64,000 nucleotides of DNA from positions 23,869 through 87,868 of the forward strand of contig NZ_JAAKGP010000014.1 in NCBI RefSeq assembly GCF_011043545.1, given 5' to 3'. The position numbers were made by a program, and so were the translations under genes. The DNA is from Rhodobacter sp. SGA-6-6 (GTDB lineage: Bacteria > Pseudomonadota > Alphaproteobacteria > Rhodobacterales > Rhodobacteraceae). The notes under the pieces were generated by a model. It saw nothing but the letters and a program-made list of their open reading frames with translations, was not told where the DNA came from and ran no database searches. Positions 46,719 through 55,422 of this stretch are shown piece by piece (position 1 is the stretch's first letter; every line of letters begins with the position of its first letter).

Positions 46719-48119
46719 ATGAACATGATCACCAACCACCTGCCGACCGCCGAGCTGCAGAAGCTCGATGCCGCCCACCACATGCACCCCTTCACCGACG
46801 CCAACGGCCTGGCCGAGAAGGGCGCGCGGGTCATCACCCGGGGCGAGGGCGTCTGGCTGACCGACAGCGAGGGCCACCGCATCATCGACGGCATGGCCGG
46901 GCTCTGGTGCGTCAACATCGGCTACGGCCGCAAGGAACTGGCCCAGGCCGCCGCCAAGCAGATGGAAGAGCTGGCCTATTACAACACCTTCTTCCAGACC
47001 ACCCATGTCCCCGCCATCGCCCTGGCCGCCAAGCTGGCCGAGATCGCGCCGGGCGACCTGAATCATGTGTTCTTCGCCGGCTCGGGGTCCGAGGCCAACG
47101 ACACCAACATCCGCCTCGTCCGCCGCTACTGGCAGGTCAAGGGCCAGCCCGAGCGGCGGGTGATCATCGCGCGCTGGAACGGCTATCACGGCTCCACCAT
47201 GGGCGGCGGCTCGCTCGGCGGGATGAAGCCGATCCACTCCCACGGCGGCCGCATCGACGGGATCGAGCATATCGGCCAGCCCTACTGGTGGGCCGAGGGC
47301 GGCGACATGACCGAGGACGAGTTCGGCCTCATGCGCGCCCGCGAGCTGGAGGCGAAGATCGAGGAACTGGGCGCCGACAAGGTGGCCGCCTTCATCGGCG
47401 AGCCGATCCAGGGCGCCGGCGGGGTGATCGTGCCGCCGCGGACCTACTGGCCGGAAATCCAGCGCATCTGCGACAAATACGGCATCCTCTTGATCTCCGA
47501 CGAGGTCATCACCGGCTTCGGCCGCACCGGCAACTGGTTCGGCTCGCAGACCTTCGGCATCAGGCCGCATATCATGACCATCGCCAAGGGCCTGTCGTCG
47601 GGCTATGCCCCCATCGGCGGCTCCATCATCTGCGACGAGGTGGCGGCGGTGGTGGCCGAGGGCGGCGAGTTCTTCCACGGCTACACCTATTCCGGCCATC
47701 CGGTCTCCTGCGCGGTGGCGCTGGAGAACCTGCGGATCATCCAGGAAGAAGGCGTGGTCGAGCATGTGCGCGACGTGGCCAACCCGCATCTGGCGAAGCT
47801 GTGGAAGGGGCTGGAGGACCACCCGCTGGTCGGCGAGGCCAAGCTGGTCGGGCTGATGGGCTCGATCGCGCTGACGCCGGACAAGGCGACCCGCGCCCGC
47901 TTCGCCAGCGAGGAGGGCACGGTCGGCTTCCGCTGCCGCGAGCGCTGCTTCGCCAACGACCTGATCATGCGCCATGTCGGCGACCGGATGATCATCGCCC
48001 CGCCGCTGGTGATCACGCCGGAAGAGATCGACACCCTGGTCGCCCGGGCGCGCAAGTCGCTGGACGAATGCCACGCCGGGCTGAAGGCCGACGGGCTGCT
48101 GGTGGCGAAGAAGGACTGA
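46719..48119 (+). CDS. Class III aminotransferase
   Basis: 466-aa PLP enzyme. The PLP lysine is K290 in TIAKGLSSGYAP, the acidic PLP-ring contact is in LISDEVITGFGRTG, and FFAGSGSEANDTNIRLVRRYW and HGYTYSGHP are family blocks. It is closest in pattern to omega-amino acid:pyruvate and putrescine/amine:pyruvate transaminases. Substrate not certain; the polyamine-type binding protein at 28350 makes an amine substrate attractive. Two TTGATCA palindromes precede it and the leader holds no other gene. A terminator follows at 48187. Confidence 0.9.
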   Translation: MNMITNHLPTAELQKLDAAHHMHPFTDANGLAEKGARVITRGEGVWLTDSEGHRIIDGMAGLWCVNIGYGRKELAQAAAKQMEELAYYNTFFQTTHVPAIALAAKLAEIAPGDLNHVFFAGSGSEANDTNIRLVRRYWQVKGQPERRVIIARWNGYHGSTMGGGSLGGMKPIHSHGGRIDGIEHIGQPYWWAEGGDMTEDEFGLMRARELEAKIEELGADKVAAFIGEPIQGAGGVIVPPRTYWPEIQRICDKYGILLISDEVITGFGRTGNWFGSQTFGIRPHIMTIAKGLSSGYAPIGGSIICDEVAAVVAEGGEFFHGYTYSGHPVSCAVALENLRIIQEEGVVEHVRDVANPHLAKLWKGLEDHPLVGEAKLVGLMGSIALTPDKATRARFASEEGTVGFRCRERCFANDLIMRHVGDRMIIAPPLVITPEEIDTLVARARKSLDECHAGLKADGLLVAKKD

Positions 48120-48186
48120 CGCCTGCCGAGGACGGGGCGCGGGGGCAGTGGCTTCCGGGGGTCCGGAGTCGGTTTGCGGCGAGGAA

Positions 48187-48215
48187 GGGGCCGCCTTTCG
48201 GGGGCGGCCTCTTTC
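48187..48215 (+). terminator. Terminator of aminotransferase
   Basis: GGCCGCC-TTTCGGG-GGCGGCC stem followed by TCTTTCGTT, 68 bp after the stop. Confidence 0.7.
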
Positions 48216-48323
48216 GTTGGGGGAGAACGGGGACGGGGGCAGATCCGCTGTGCCGGTGCTAGCCTCGGTCGCAGGCATCCATAGACAGGATTGCCAGAAA
48301 GAGTTCCTTTGAGACGGCCATGG

Positions 48324-48992
48324 CTATTTCCTCACCCAGTTGACTGAACTCAGTATTTTTCGGGCATCGCTGGAAATCTCATTCCAGATTCCATCGAGCG
48401 AACCATCGCCAGGCTTGCGACCCAGCACCTCCTCCACCCTCCCCTCCGTCACCGCCTCGTCGGTGATCTCCAGCGTCACCGATGTCAGCGCCACCCCCGG
48501 CCCGAAGCTGACCGCGAGGTCCGAGGGCTCCACCCGCCGCACCGTCTTCGGGTCCGCCACGTCGTCGAAGGTCACCAGCAGCGGCAGCCCGTCCGGCGGG
48601 ATCGGCAGCACGGTGCCTGTCGGCAGCGCCCCCGCCGCCCGCAGCACCTCGATGGTGCGCACGCCGTAGCCCGCGTATTCCCCCAGGCCCGGCCGCACCA
48701 GCGAGGGCAGCAGCCAGACATCCGGCCCTTCCAGCAGCAGGAACAGATACCGCTCCGCCGCCACCTCGACCGCCACCGCCTCGCCCCGCAACTCGGTATG
48801 GCTCCCGGGCGGCTGCCCCGCGTAGCCCTTCAGCGCCTTGGTCACATGCAGCGACTGCACCGAGAAACCGGAGACCTCTCCCGCCGGCGTCTCGACAGTG
48901 ACGGTGATCCTCTGGCGCCAGTCGAATTCCTCGTCCCGGCACCCCGGAAGGGCCAGAAGCAGGACAAGCGGGAGAAGGCGGAACAGGGGCAT
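48324..48992 (-). CDS. Putative lipoprotein of unknown function
   Basis: 222-aa protein with a lipoprotein signal peptide MPLFRLLPLVLLLALPGCRD, the lipobox being LPGC (Cys19). The mature part is beta-rich, with TVTVETPAGEVSGFSVQ, GYGVRTIEVL and PDGLPLLVTFDD. No family recognised. The ATG just before the signal peptide is chosen over an open upstream frame that crosses the inverted repeat at 49108. It stands alone on the minus strand, convergent with the aminotransferase. Confidence 0.78.
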   Translation of the reverse strand: MPLFRLLPLVLLLALPGCRDEEFDWRQRITVTVETPAGEVSGFSVQSLHVTKALKGYAGQPPGSHTELRGEAVAVEVAAERYLFLLLEGPDVWLLPSLVRPGLGEYAGYGVRTIEVLRAAGALPTGTVLPIPPDGLPLLVTFDDVADPKTVRRVEPSDLAVSFGPGVALTSVTLEITDEAVTEGRVEEVLGRKPGDGSLDGIWNEISSDARKILSSVNWVRK

Positions 48993-49107
48993 GCGGCACT
49001 CGCAACTTTTGCGCGAGTTGTCCCCCGGCAATGCGGCGGATTTCGGGCGGCGGTCGGGTGACTTCCCGGCCGGTGCGCGTGTCGCGCAGGTGTCATCCCT
49101 CCCAACC

Positions 49108-49180
49108 TGTCCTCCCCGCGCAAGCGGGAACCCATCTCCTGAGGCCGGGCATCCGGATCCCCGCTTGCGCGGGGAGGACA
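49108..49180. repeat. Long inverted repeat of the genome-wide CCCCGCGCAAGCGGG type
   Basis: Perfect 21-bp arms (49108-49128, 49160-49180) with core CTCCCCGCGCAAGCGGG separated by 31 bp. The motif is a common dispersed palindrome in alphaproteobacteria. Lies between the divergent lipoprotein and cysteine synthase genes. Confidence 0.75.
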
Positions 49181-49338
49181 GCGCGGCGGGAGGCAAAGGG
49201 GGCGAATGGCAGGTCCGGGAGAGGGGCCGGCGGGGTGGAGACGGCCGGCAGGCAGGGGCGGGCGTCCGGTCCGCGCCGCTTGAGGTCGGCGTGCCTTCGC
49301 CCTAAGACTGGACCAGCGAACCGCGAAGGAGCCTGCCC

Positions 49339-50373
49339 ATGACCATCTACGGCGACCTGGCCCATGCCATCGGCAACACGCCGCTTCTGAAGCTGCGCCG
49401 CGCCTCGGAGATGACGGGCTGCACCATCCTCGGCAAATGCGAGTTCCTGAACCCCGGCCAGTCGGTCAAGGACCGCGCCGCGCTTTACATCATCAACGAC
49501 GCGGTGAAGCGCGGCCAGCTGCGGCCCGGCGGCACCATCGTCGAGGGCACGGCGGGCAACACCGGCATCGGGCTGGCGCTGGTGGGCGCGAGCATGGGCT
49601 TCAAGACCGTGATCGTGATCCCCGAGACCCAGAGCCAGGAAAAGAAGGACATGATCCGCCTGGCCGGGGCCGATCTGGTGCAGGTGCCCGCCGCGGCCTA
49701 CCGCAACCCCAACAACTATGTCCGCTACTCCGGCCGGCTGGCCGAGGCGCTGGCGCGGACGGAACCGAACGGCGCGATCTGGGCCAACCAGTTCGACAAC
49801 GTCGCCAACCGCCAGGCGCATGTGGAGACCACCGGGCCGGAGATCTGGGACCAGACCGGGGGCAAGGTGGACGGCTTCGTCTGCGCCGTGGGCTCGGGCG
49901 GCACGCTGGCGGGTGTCGCCATGGCGCTGCAACCCAAGGGCGTGAAGATCGGGCTGGCCGACCCTGAGGGCGCGGCGCTGCATTCCTTCTACACCACCGG
50001 CAAGCTGGAATCGCCCGGGTCCTCGATCACCGAGGGCATCGGCCAGGGCCGGATCACCGCCAACCTGGAGGACCTGACCCCCGATTTCAGCTGGCGCATC
50101 CCGGATGCCGAGGCGCTGCCGCTGATCTTCGACCTCGCCATGGAGGAAGGGCTCTGCATGGGCGGATCGACCGCGATCAACATCGCCGGCGCCATCCGCA
50201 TGGCGAAGGAGATGGGGCCGGGCCACACCATCGTCACCGTGCTTTGCGACTACGGCAGCCGCTACCAGTCGAAAATCTACAACCCGGCCTTCCTGCGCGA
50301 GAAGGGCCTGCCGGTGCCGGAATGGCTGGCGCGGCCGGCCCGGCCGATCCCCTCGGTCTTCGAGGACGCCTGA
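49339..50373 (+). CDS. cysK: Cysteine synthase A (CysK-type O-acetylserine sulfhydrylase)
   Basis: 344-aa PLP enzyme of fold type II making cysteine from O-acetylserine and sulfide. The PLP lysine is K44 in GQSVKDRAA. The phosphate loop GTAGNTGIGLALVG and VCAVGSGGTLAG are present. EGIGQGRITANLEDL and the length, slightly longer than standard CysK, suggest the CysK2-like branch found in alphaproteobacteria. GAAGGAG lies before the ATG. Followed after 5 bp by the MscS-type channel. Confidence 0.92.
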   Translation: MTIYGDLAHAIGNTPLLKLRRASEMTGCTILGKCEFLNPGQSVKDRAALYIINDAVKRGQLRPGGTIVEGTAGNTGIGLALVGASMGFKTVIVIPETQSQEKKDMIRLAGADLVQVPAAAYRNPNNYVRYSGRLAEALARTEPNGAIWANQFDNVANRQAHVETTGPEIWDQTGGKVDGFVCAVGSGGTLAGVAMALQPKGVKIGLADPEGAALHSFYTTGKLESPGSSITEGIGQGRITANLEDLTPDFSWRIPDAEALPLIFDLAMEEGLCMGGSTAINIAGAIRMAKEMGPGHTIVTVLCDYGSRYQSKIYNPAFLREKGLPVPEWLARPARPIPSVFEDA

Positions 50374-50378
50374 CACCG

Positions 50379-52787
50379 ATGCGGGCCCTCCGCGCCCTTC
50401 TCCTTCTTCTGGTAGTTGCGGTCCTGGCGATGCCCGGGGCCGCTCCGCTTTGGGCGCAGGAGAACGGGCAGGCGGAGGAGACGGTCAATTACGAGGATTG
50501 GGAGAAGGCCGCGGCCAAGGCCGAGGAGGAGCTGGAAGACCGCAACCTGACCGAGGCCCGGCTGGAGGAATTGCGCGGCCAGATCGCCGCCTGGCGGGCG
50601 GCGCTGTCCACCGCGCAAAGCGCCAACTCGGCCCGGATCGGCACGGTGAAGGAACAGATCGCCGCGCTCGGCCCCGCCCCGGCGGAAGGCGAGACCGAGG
50701 CCGAGGAGATCAGCGCCCGCCGCAAGGAACTGGCCGACCGGCTGGTCAAGCTGCAGGCGCCGGGGATCGCCGCCGACGAGGCCTATCGCCGCGCCGACGG
50801 GCTGATCCGCGAGATCGACCGCATCTTGCGCGAACGGCAGGCGGATGCGCTGCTGCGGCTCTGGCCCTCGCCGGTCAACCCGGGCAACTGGCCCGAGGCG
50901 GCGGTGGGCCTGTCCGACACGGTGATGCGGTTCTGGTACGAGGGCAGCGAGGCCTGGGAAGACCCGGACGCGCGCGAGCGGCTGGTGGACAACCTGCCGC
51001 TGATCGTGCTGCTGCTGGCGGTCTGGGCCGGTCTGTCGATCTATGCCCGCCGCTGGATCGACGGCTATGCCGAACGGTTGCAGCAGCGCGGCGGCGAGAT
51101 GCGGCGGCGGGTGCTGGCGGTGCTGGCCTCGCTGGGGCTGGTGGTGGTGCCGGTCCTCGGCGTGGTGGCGCTGACCTCGGCCCTGCGGGCGACCGGGATG
51201 CTGGGCGAGGTGGGCAGCCGGGTGAACCATGCCCTGCCGGTGATGGGCTTCCTGGTGTTCTTCGCCGCCTGGCTGGGGATGCGCGCCTTCCCGCGCCAGC
51301 AGGGCGAGGGCGCGGTGCTGCCGCTGCCGCCCGAGCGGCGGGCCGAGGGGCGGTTCCTCGCGGTGATGATGGGCCTCGTCTCCGCGGCCGAGCTTCTGCG
51401 GGCCGAGGCGATGGATGCGCAGGAATATTCCGACGCCACCACTGCGGTGATGACCTTCCCGATCCTGGTCGCCGGCGGGCTGGCGCTGTGGCGGATGGGC
51501 CGGGTGCTGCGGCGGGGGCGGGAAGAGGCGGGCGGGCAGAGCTATGTGCTGACACTGCTGTCGCTGATCGCCCAGGCGATCGGGCTGATCGGGATCGCCG
51601 GGCCGGTGCTGGCCGCCTTCGGCTATGTCGCGGCGGCGGATGCGATGATCTTCCCGGCCATCGTCTCGCTGGCGATGATCTGCATCCTCTTCATCCTGCA
51701 GCGGCTGGTCGGCGATGTCTGGGCACTGGCGCTGGCCCGCCGCGGCGAGGAGGCGGCGCCCGGCGACGGCCTCGTGCCGGTGCTGGCCGGCTTCGCGCTG
51801 GCGGTGCTGTCGCTGCCCTTGTTCGCGCTGATCTGGGGCGCCCGCTTTTCCGACCTGACCGAGCTCTGGACCCGGTTCCGCGAGGGCTTCCAGATGGGCG
51901 AGACCCGGATCTCGCCCACCGACTTCCTGATCTTCGCGGTGATCTTCGTCATCGGCTATGCCATCACCCGGCTGGTGCAGGGGGCGCTGCGCTCCACCAT
52001 CCTGCCGAAGACCTCGATGGACCGCGGCGGCCAGACTGCGCTGGTGGCGGGGCTGGGCTATGTCGGCATCTTCCTGTCGGCGCTGGTGGCGATCAACGCC
52101 ACCGGGATCGACCTCTCCGGCCTGGCCATCGTCGCCGGCGCGCTATCGGTCGGCATCGGCTTCGGCCTGCAGAACATCGTGCAGAACTTCGTCTCCGGCA
52201 TCATCCTGCTGGTGGAACGGCCGGTCAGCGAGGGCGACTGGGTCGAGGTCGGCGGCGTGCAGGGCATCGTCAAGTCGATCTCGGTCCGCTCCACCAAGCT
52301 GCAGACCTTCGACCGCACCATGGTCATCGTGCCGAACGCCGATTTCGTCAGCCAGCAGGTGAAGAACTGGACCCGATTCTCGCTGGCCGGACGGCTGATC
52401 GTGCCGGTGGGCGTGTCCTACGGCACCGACACCCGCAAGGTGGAGCGCATCCTGCGCGAGATCGCCGAGGCGCAGCCGCTGGCCATCCTGAACCCGCCGC
52501 CGACCGTGGCCTTCCAGGGCTTCGCGCCGGATGCGATGCAGTTCGAGATCCGGGTGATCCTGCGCGACGTCAACTTCAGCGCCCAGGTGAAGACCGACAT
52601 CAACCACCAGATCGTCGAGCGCTTCGCCGCCGAGGGCATCGAGATTCCGCACACCAGCGATGTCGCCCTGCGCAACGTCGACGAGATCGCCCGGGCGCTG
52701 GCCGGGTTGCGGGGGGAGGAGCCGCCCGCGGCGCCGGCGCCCGCGCCTGCCGCCCGCGATCCCCGCGACAAGGACGAAAGCGGCTGA
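50379..52787 (+). CDS. Mechanosensitive channel, MscS superfamily (DUF3772 type)
   Basis: 802-aa membrane protein. A signal peptide (1-26, ending WAQE) precedes a periplasmic helical DUF3772-like region (about 30-190). About eight to ten membrane helices follow, then the MscS pore helix and beta domain: SVGIGFGLQNIVQNFVSGI and PVSEGDWVEVGGVQGIVKSI (about 585-645). The Pro/Ala-rich C terminus is disordered. It releases solutes on osmotic downshock. Only 5 bp after cysK, so co-transcribed; the ATG at MRALRALLLL opens the signal peptide. Confidence 0.92.
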   Translation: MRALRALLLLLVVAVLAMPGAAPLWAQENGQAEETVNYEDWEKAAAKAEEELEDRNLTEARLEELRGQIAAWRAALSTAQSANSARIGTVKEQIAALGPAPAEGETEAEEISARRKELADRLVKLQAPGIAADEAYRRADGLIREIDRILRERQADALLRLWPSPVNPGNWPEAAVGLSDTVMRFWYEGSEAWEDPDARERLVDNLPLIVLLLAVWAGLSIYARRWIDGYAERLQQRGGEMRRRVLAVLASLGLVVVPVLGVVALTSALRATGMLGEVGSRVNHALPVMGFLVFFAAWLGMRAFPRQQGEGAVLPLPPERRAEGRFLAVMMGLVSAAELLRAEAMDAQEYSDATTAVMTFPILVAGGLALWRMGRVLRRGREEAGGQSYVLTLLSLIAQAIGLIGIAGPVLAAFGYVAAADAMIFPAIVSLAMICILFILQRLVGDVWALALARRGEEAAPGDGLVPVLAGFALAVLSLPLFALIWGARFSDLTELWTRFREGFQMGETRISPTDFLIFAVIFVIGYAITRLVQGALRSTILPKTSMDRGGQTALVAGLGYVGIFLSALVAINATGIDLSGLAIVAGALSVGIGFGLQNIVQNFVSGIILLVERPVSEGDWVEVGGVQGIVKSISVRSTKLQTFDRTMVIVPNADFVSQQVKNWTRFSLAGRLIVPVGVSYGTDTRKVERILREIAEAQPLAILNPPPTVAFQGFAPDAMQFEIRVILRDVNFSAQVKTDINHQIVERFAAEGIEIPHTSDVALRNVDEIARALAGLRGEEPPAAPAPAPAARDPRDKDESG

Positions 52788-52811
52788 GCCCGCATGACCG
52801 ATGGACCGCCG

Positions 52812-53528
52812 ATGACCGAGCTTCTGTTCCGCGCCGACCCCTATCTGCAGACCGCCCCGGCCCGGGTGCTGGCCCATACGCCCGAGGGCGGCATCGTGCT
52901 GGACCGCACGGTGTTCTACGCCACCGGCGGCGGCCAGCCCGGCGACAGCGGCTGGCTGGCCTGGGAGGGCGGAAGGCTCGCCATCGCCACCGCGGTGAAG
53001 GCCGAGGGCGGCGTGGCGCTGGTCCCGGCCGAGCCCGCCGCCATGCCGGCCCCGGGCGCCGAGGTGGTCCAGGCGCTGGACTGGACCCGCCGCCACCGCC
53101 ACATGCGCATCCACACCGCGCTGCATCTTCTTTCGGTGGTGGTGCCTCTGCCGGTGACCGGCGGCCAGATCGGTGCCGAGCGCGGGCGGCTCGACTTCGA
53201 CATGCCCGACCCGCCCGCCGACGTGGCGGCGCTGGAAGAGGCGCTGAACCGGCTGGTCGACCTCGACCTTAAGGTCTCCGAGACCTGGATCACCGATACG
53301 GAGCTGGCCGCCAACCCCGGGCTGGTGAAGACCATGTCGGTGAAGCCGCCCACCGGCCAGGGTCGCGTCCGCCTGGTGCGGATCGGCGAGGGCACGGGTC
53401 AGGTCGACCTGCAGCCCTGCGGCGGCACCCATGTCGCCCGCACCGGCGAGATCGGCCGCATCGTCCTCGACAAGGTGGAGAAGAAGGGCCGCCAGAACCG
53501 CCGCATTTCGATCTCGCTGGCGGAGTAG
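52812..53528 (+). CDS. AlaX-type alanyl-tRNA editing protein
   Basis: 238-aa free-standing editing domain that hydrolyses mischarged Ser-tRNA(Ala). Zinc ligands come from HTALH in MRIHTALHLL and from C-x3-H in QPCGGTHV. GGGQPGDSG is the N-terminal tRNA/substrate loop. MTELLF matches usual AlaX starts; an ATG 18 bp earlier (52794) is possible. Closely follows the MscS gene. Confidence 0.92.
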   Translation: MTELLFRADPYLQTAPARVLAHTPEGGIVLDRTVFYATGGGQPGDSGWLAWEGGRLAIATAVKAEGGVALVPAEPAAMPAPGAEVVQALDWTRRHRHMRIHTALHLLSVVVPLPVTGGQIGAERGRLDFDMPDPPADVAALEEALNRLVDLDLKVSETWITDTELAANPGLVKTMSVKPPTGQGRVRLVRIGEGTGQVDLQPCGGTHVARTGEIGRIVLDKVEKKGRQNRRISISLAE

Positions 53529-53720
53529 GGCGAGGCGGTGTGGCGCCGGTCTTCCCGGAGGTTGGCCCGGCGATGCCTCGCAGGGCAGGCGCGACCTGCC
53601 CGGGCCGACAGCCTGCGCCCCTGAGACCGATGCCCTGCCCGGAGAGGCAAGCGAAGCGCGCCGCCCTCCGGCAAACCAGCCCCTTGAACCCACCCCCGCC
53701 ACAGGCTAAGAGCCGCTGAC

Positions 53721-53810
53721 GGACAGTTGGCCGAGTGGTCGAAGGCGCACGCCTGGAAAGTGTGTAGGCGGGGAACCGTCTCGAGGGTTCGAATCCCTCA
53801 CTGTCCGCCA
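53721..53810 (+). tRNA. tRNA-Ser (anticodon GGA)
   Basis: 90 nt including the encoded CCA. The acceptor stem GGACAGT pairs with ACTGTCC, discriminator G. The D arm is GGCCGAGTGGTCGAAGGC. The anticodon stem CACGC/GTGTG frames the loop CTGGAAA (anticodon GGA). A long variable arm (TAGGCGGGGAACCGTCT) identifies tRNA-Ser. The T arm is GAGGG-TTCGAAT-CCCTC. A terminator follows. It marks the left edge of the mobile region. Confidence 0.97.
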
Positions 53811-53835
53811 CATTCAGATACTGAATCCGTCCAAG

Positions 53836-53858
53836 GGCCCCGGTTGGGGCCTTTTTTC
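53836..53858 (+). terminator. Terminator after tRNA-Ser
   Basis: GGCCCC-GGTT-GGGGCC stem followed by TTTTTTC, 26 bp after the tRNA. Confidence 0.85.
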
Positions 53859-54198
53859 TTTTTGTTTCAAAGGGCGTTGGCAAGGTCATCCGCCCTTCGG
53901 AGACTCAGCGCTTCACGCAGAATGGGTCTCCGAATGGCCCGCGTCTCTCTTCGAGCGCCCCTCGATGGTCACGGGACGGCGCGAAACATCCTCGCATTTC
54001 CAATGGGTTGCCGCGTTCATGGGTTCGCCCCGTTCGCAAGATAATCTGGTAACGGAGACAGACACGAAGGCGCAGGGCGGTCAGAAGGACGGCTCCGTGG
54101 CGTCCAATCCCGAAGTCCGGCGGCCACGTTCGACGCAAGCCAAGGCCCTGCCGGAAGTCTCTGATGACAAACAGACTTCACGCCCATAGCCTGGCGCA
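53859..54198. other. Gene-poor junction between tRNA and mobile region
   Basis: About 340 bp with lower-quality coding potential and no recognised protein. A 74-aa frame (53965-54189) has no family and no ribosome site. The left attachment site of the element should lie here or in the tRNA, but no repeat partner is visible within the window. Confidence 0.5.
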
Positions 54199-55035
54199 AT
54201 GTCGAACGGGGCGTGGACAGATGAAGAGAACGACCTGATCGTCGCGGATTACTTCGCGATGCTGGCCGACGACATCTCCGCGCGCCGCTACAGCAAGGCC
54301 GAGCACCGCCGCGCGCTGCTGCCGCTGCTGAACGGCCGGTCCGAGGGGTCCGTCGAGTTCAAGCACCAGAACATCAGTGCGGTGCTGAAGGGCCTCGGCG
54401 AGGACTGGATCCCCGGTTACAAGCCCGCGTTCAACTTCCAGATGACCTTGGTGGATGCCGTGGCGCGGTGGCTGGCGCTGAACCCGGCCTGGCTCGGACG
54501 CCAACCGGGGCTGCAAACCGCCGCTGGCCTGCGCGAGGCCGCGCAGATCTGGATCGGGCCGCCGCCGACGCTGTCGAACCAGCCGCCCCCGCAGGAGCTG
54601 GACCAGATGCTGCACATCGCCCGCAAGTTCGACGTGGCGGGCCGGGACGAGCGCAACCGGGCCCTCGGGCGCGCGGGCGAGGAACGTGTGCTGGCGCATG
54701 AACGGGCGTCTCTGCGCTCGGCAGGACGGGACGATCTGGCGCGCAAGGTGCGCTGGGTGTCGGAGGAGGATGGCGACGGCGCGGGCTACGACATCGCGAG
54801 TTTCGCCCCGGACGGGCTCCCGCGGCTGATCGAGGTCAAGACGACGAACGGGTGGGAGCGCACGCCCTTCCACATCACCCGCAACGAACTGGCCATGGCC
54901 GAGGAGCGCCGGCCGGAATGGTGCCTGTTTCGGCTCTGGAATTTCTCACGCGAGCCAAAGGCGTTCGAACTGCATCCGCCACTGGACACGCATGTCTCGC
55001 TGACCGCGACGACGTTTCAGGCGAGCTTTCACTGA
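54199..55035 (+). CDS. DUF3883 domain protein (PD-(D/E)XK-like fold)
   Basis: 278-aa protein. An N-terminal domain (about 1-95) with WTDEENDLIVADYFAM and SKAEHRRALLPLLNGR is followed by a DUF3883 domain (about 160-260): GRAGEERVLAHE, DGAGYDIASF, LIEVKTTNG and FHITRNELAMAE. The D...EVKTT spacing is that of PD-(D/E)XK nuclease folds. DUF3883 domains occur in defence proteins and mobile elements, so it could be cargo. The start has no clear ribosome site. Located between the tRNA and the recombinase operon, facing the latter's 3' end. Confidence 0.8.
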   Translation: MSNGAWTDEENDLIVADYFAMLADDISARRYSKAEHRRALLPLLNGRSEGSVEFKHQNISAVLKGLGEDWIPGYKPAFNFQMTLVDAVARWLALNPAWLGRQPGLQTAAGLREAAQIWIGPPPTLSNQPPPQELDQMLHIARKFDVAGRDERNRALGRAGEERVLAHERASLRSAGRDDLARKVRWVSEEDGDGAGYDIASFAPDGLPRLIEVKTTNGWERTPFHITRNELAMAEERRPEWCLFRLWNFSREPKAFELHPPLDTHVSLTATTFQASFH

Positions 55036-55038
55036 GGC

Positions 55039-55422
55039 TCAGTCGAACACCCGCTCCGGCTGTTCGTGCCACGGCAAGGCCGCGACGTCGGTCAGTTTCA
55101 ACAGGGTCACGGCGGGCACCTCGCGCTTGTAGACCAGTCGCTTGAGGACACCTGGCGCGAGATAGGCGAGCCGCAGCTGTCGGCTGACATGGCGTTCGGC
55201 AAGCCCCACGGCTTTCGCCAGATCGGTGACCGTGTTGAATTCGCCAGCCTCCATCCGCCGCCGCCAGCCCCACGCCCGACCAATGGCGCGCAGGATATGC
55301 GGATCCTGCGTTCGGTCTTCGCTGGGCAGATAGGTGGCGGGCGGCATGATCTTCGGCCGCCCGTTCTGCTTGCGGACCTTGAGCGGCACGAAGATCTGGA
55401 TGGACTCGTCGGGTTTCATCAT
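55039..55422 (-). CDS. Small HTH protein of the recombinase cassette
   Basis: 127-aa protein: an N-terminal KVRKQNGRPKIMPPATYLP segment, then a helix-turn-helix-like region LAKAVGLAERHVSRQLRLAYLAPGVLKRL (about 75-103), as in ParB/KorB-like and resolvase-associated proteins. Its start overlaps the recombinase stop by 4 bp. Proteins of this type recur directly after large serine recombinases in alphaproteobacterial elements. It may bind the attachment site or control the recombinase; this is inference. Confidence 0.75.
   Translation of the reverse strand: MMKPDESIQIFVPLKVRKQNGRPKIMPPATYLPSEDRTQDPHILRAIGRAWGWRRRMEAGEFNTVTDLAKAVGLAERHVSRQLRLAYLAPGVLKRLVYKREVPAVTLLKLTDVAALPWHEQPERVFD

Noticed and set aside
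53721..53810. Direct repeat of the tRNA 3' end as an attachment site within the window
   Set aside because: No second copy of the T-arm to CCA sequence was seen up to 64,000. The other end is probably outside the window.
53940..54060. Further LexA boxes in the mobile region
   Set aside because: GTTC repeats near 54000 have spacings of 4 and 5 bp, not 7, and GTTC in the divergent region has no second half at the right distance.
53965..54189. A 74-aa frame between the tRNA and the DUF3883 gene
   Set aside because: No family, no ribosome site and an unstructured composition.
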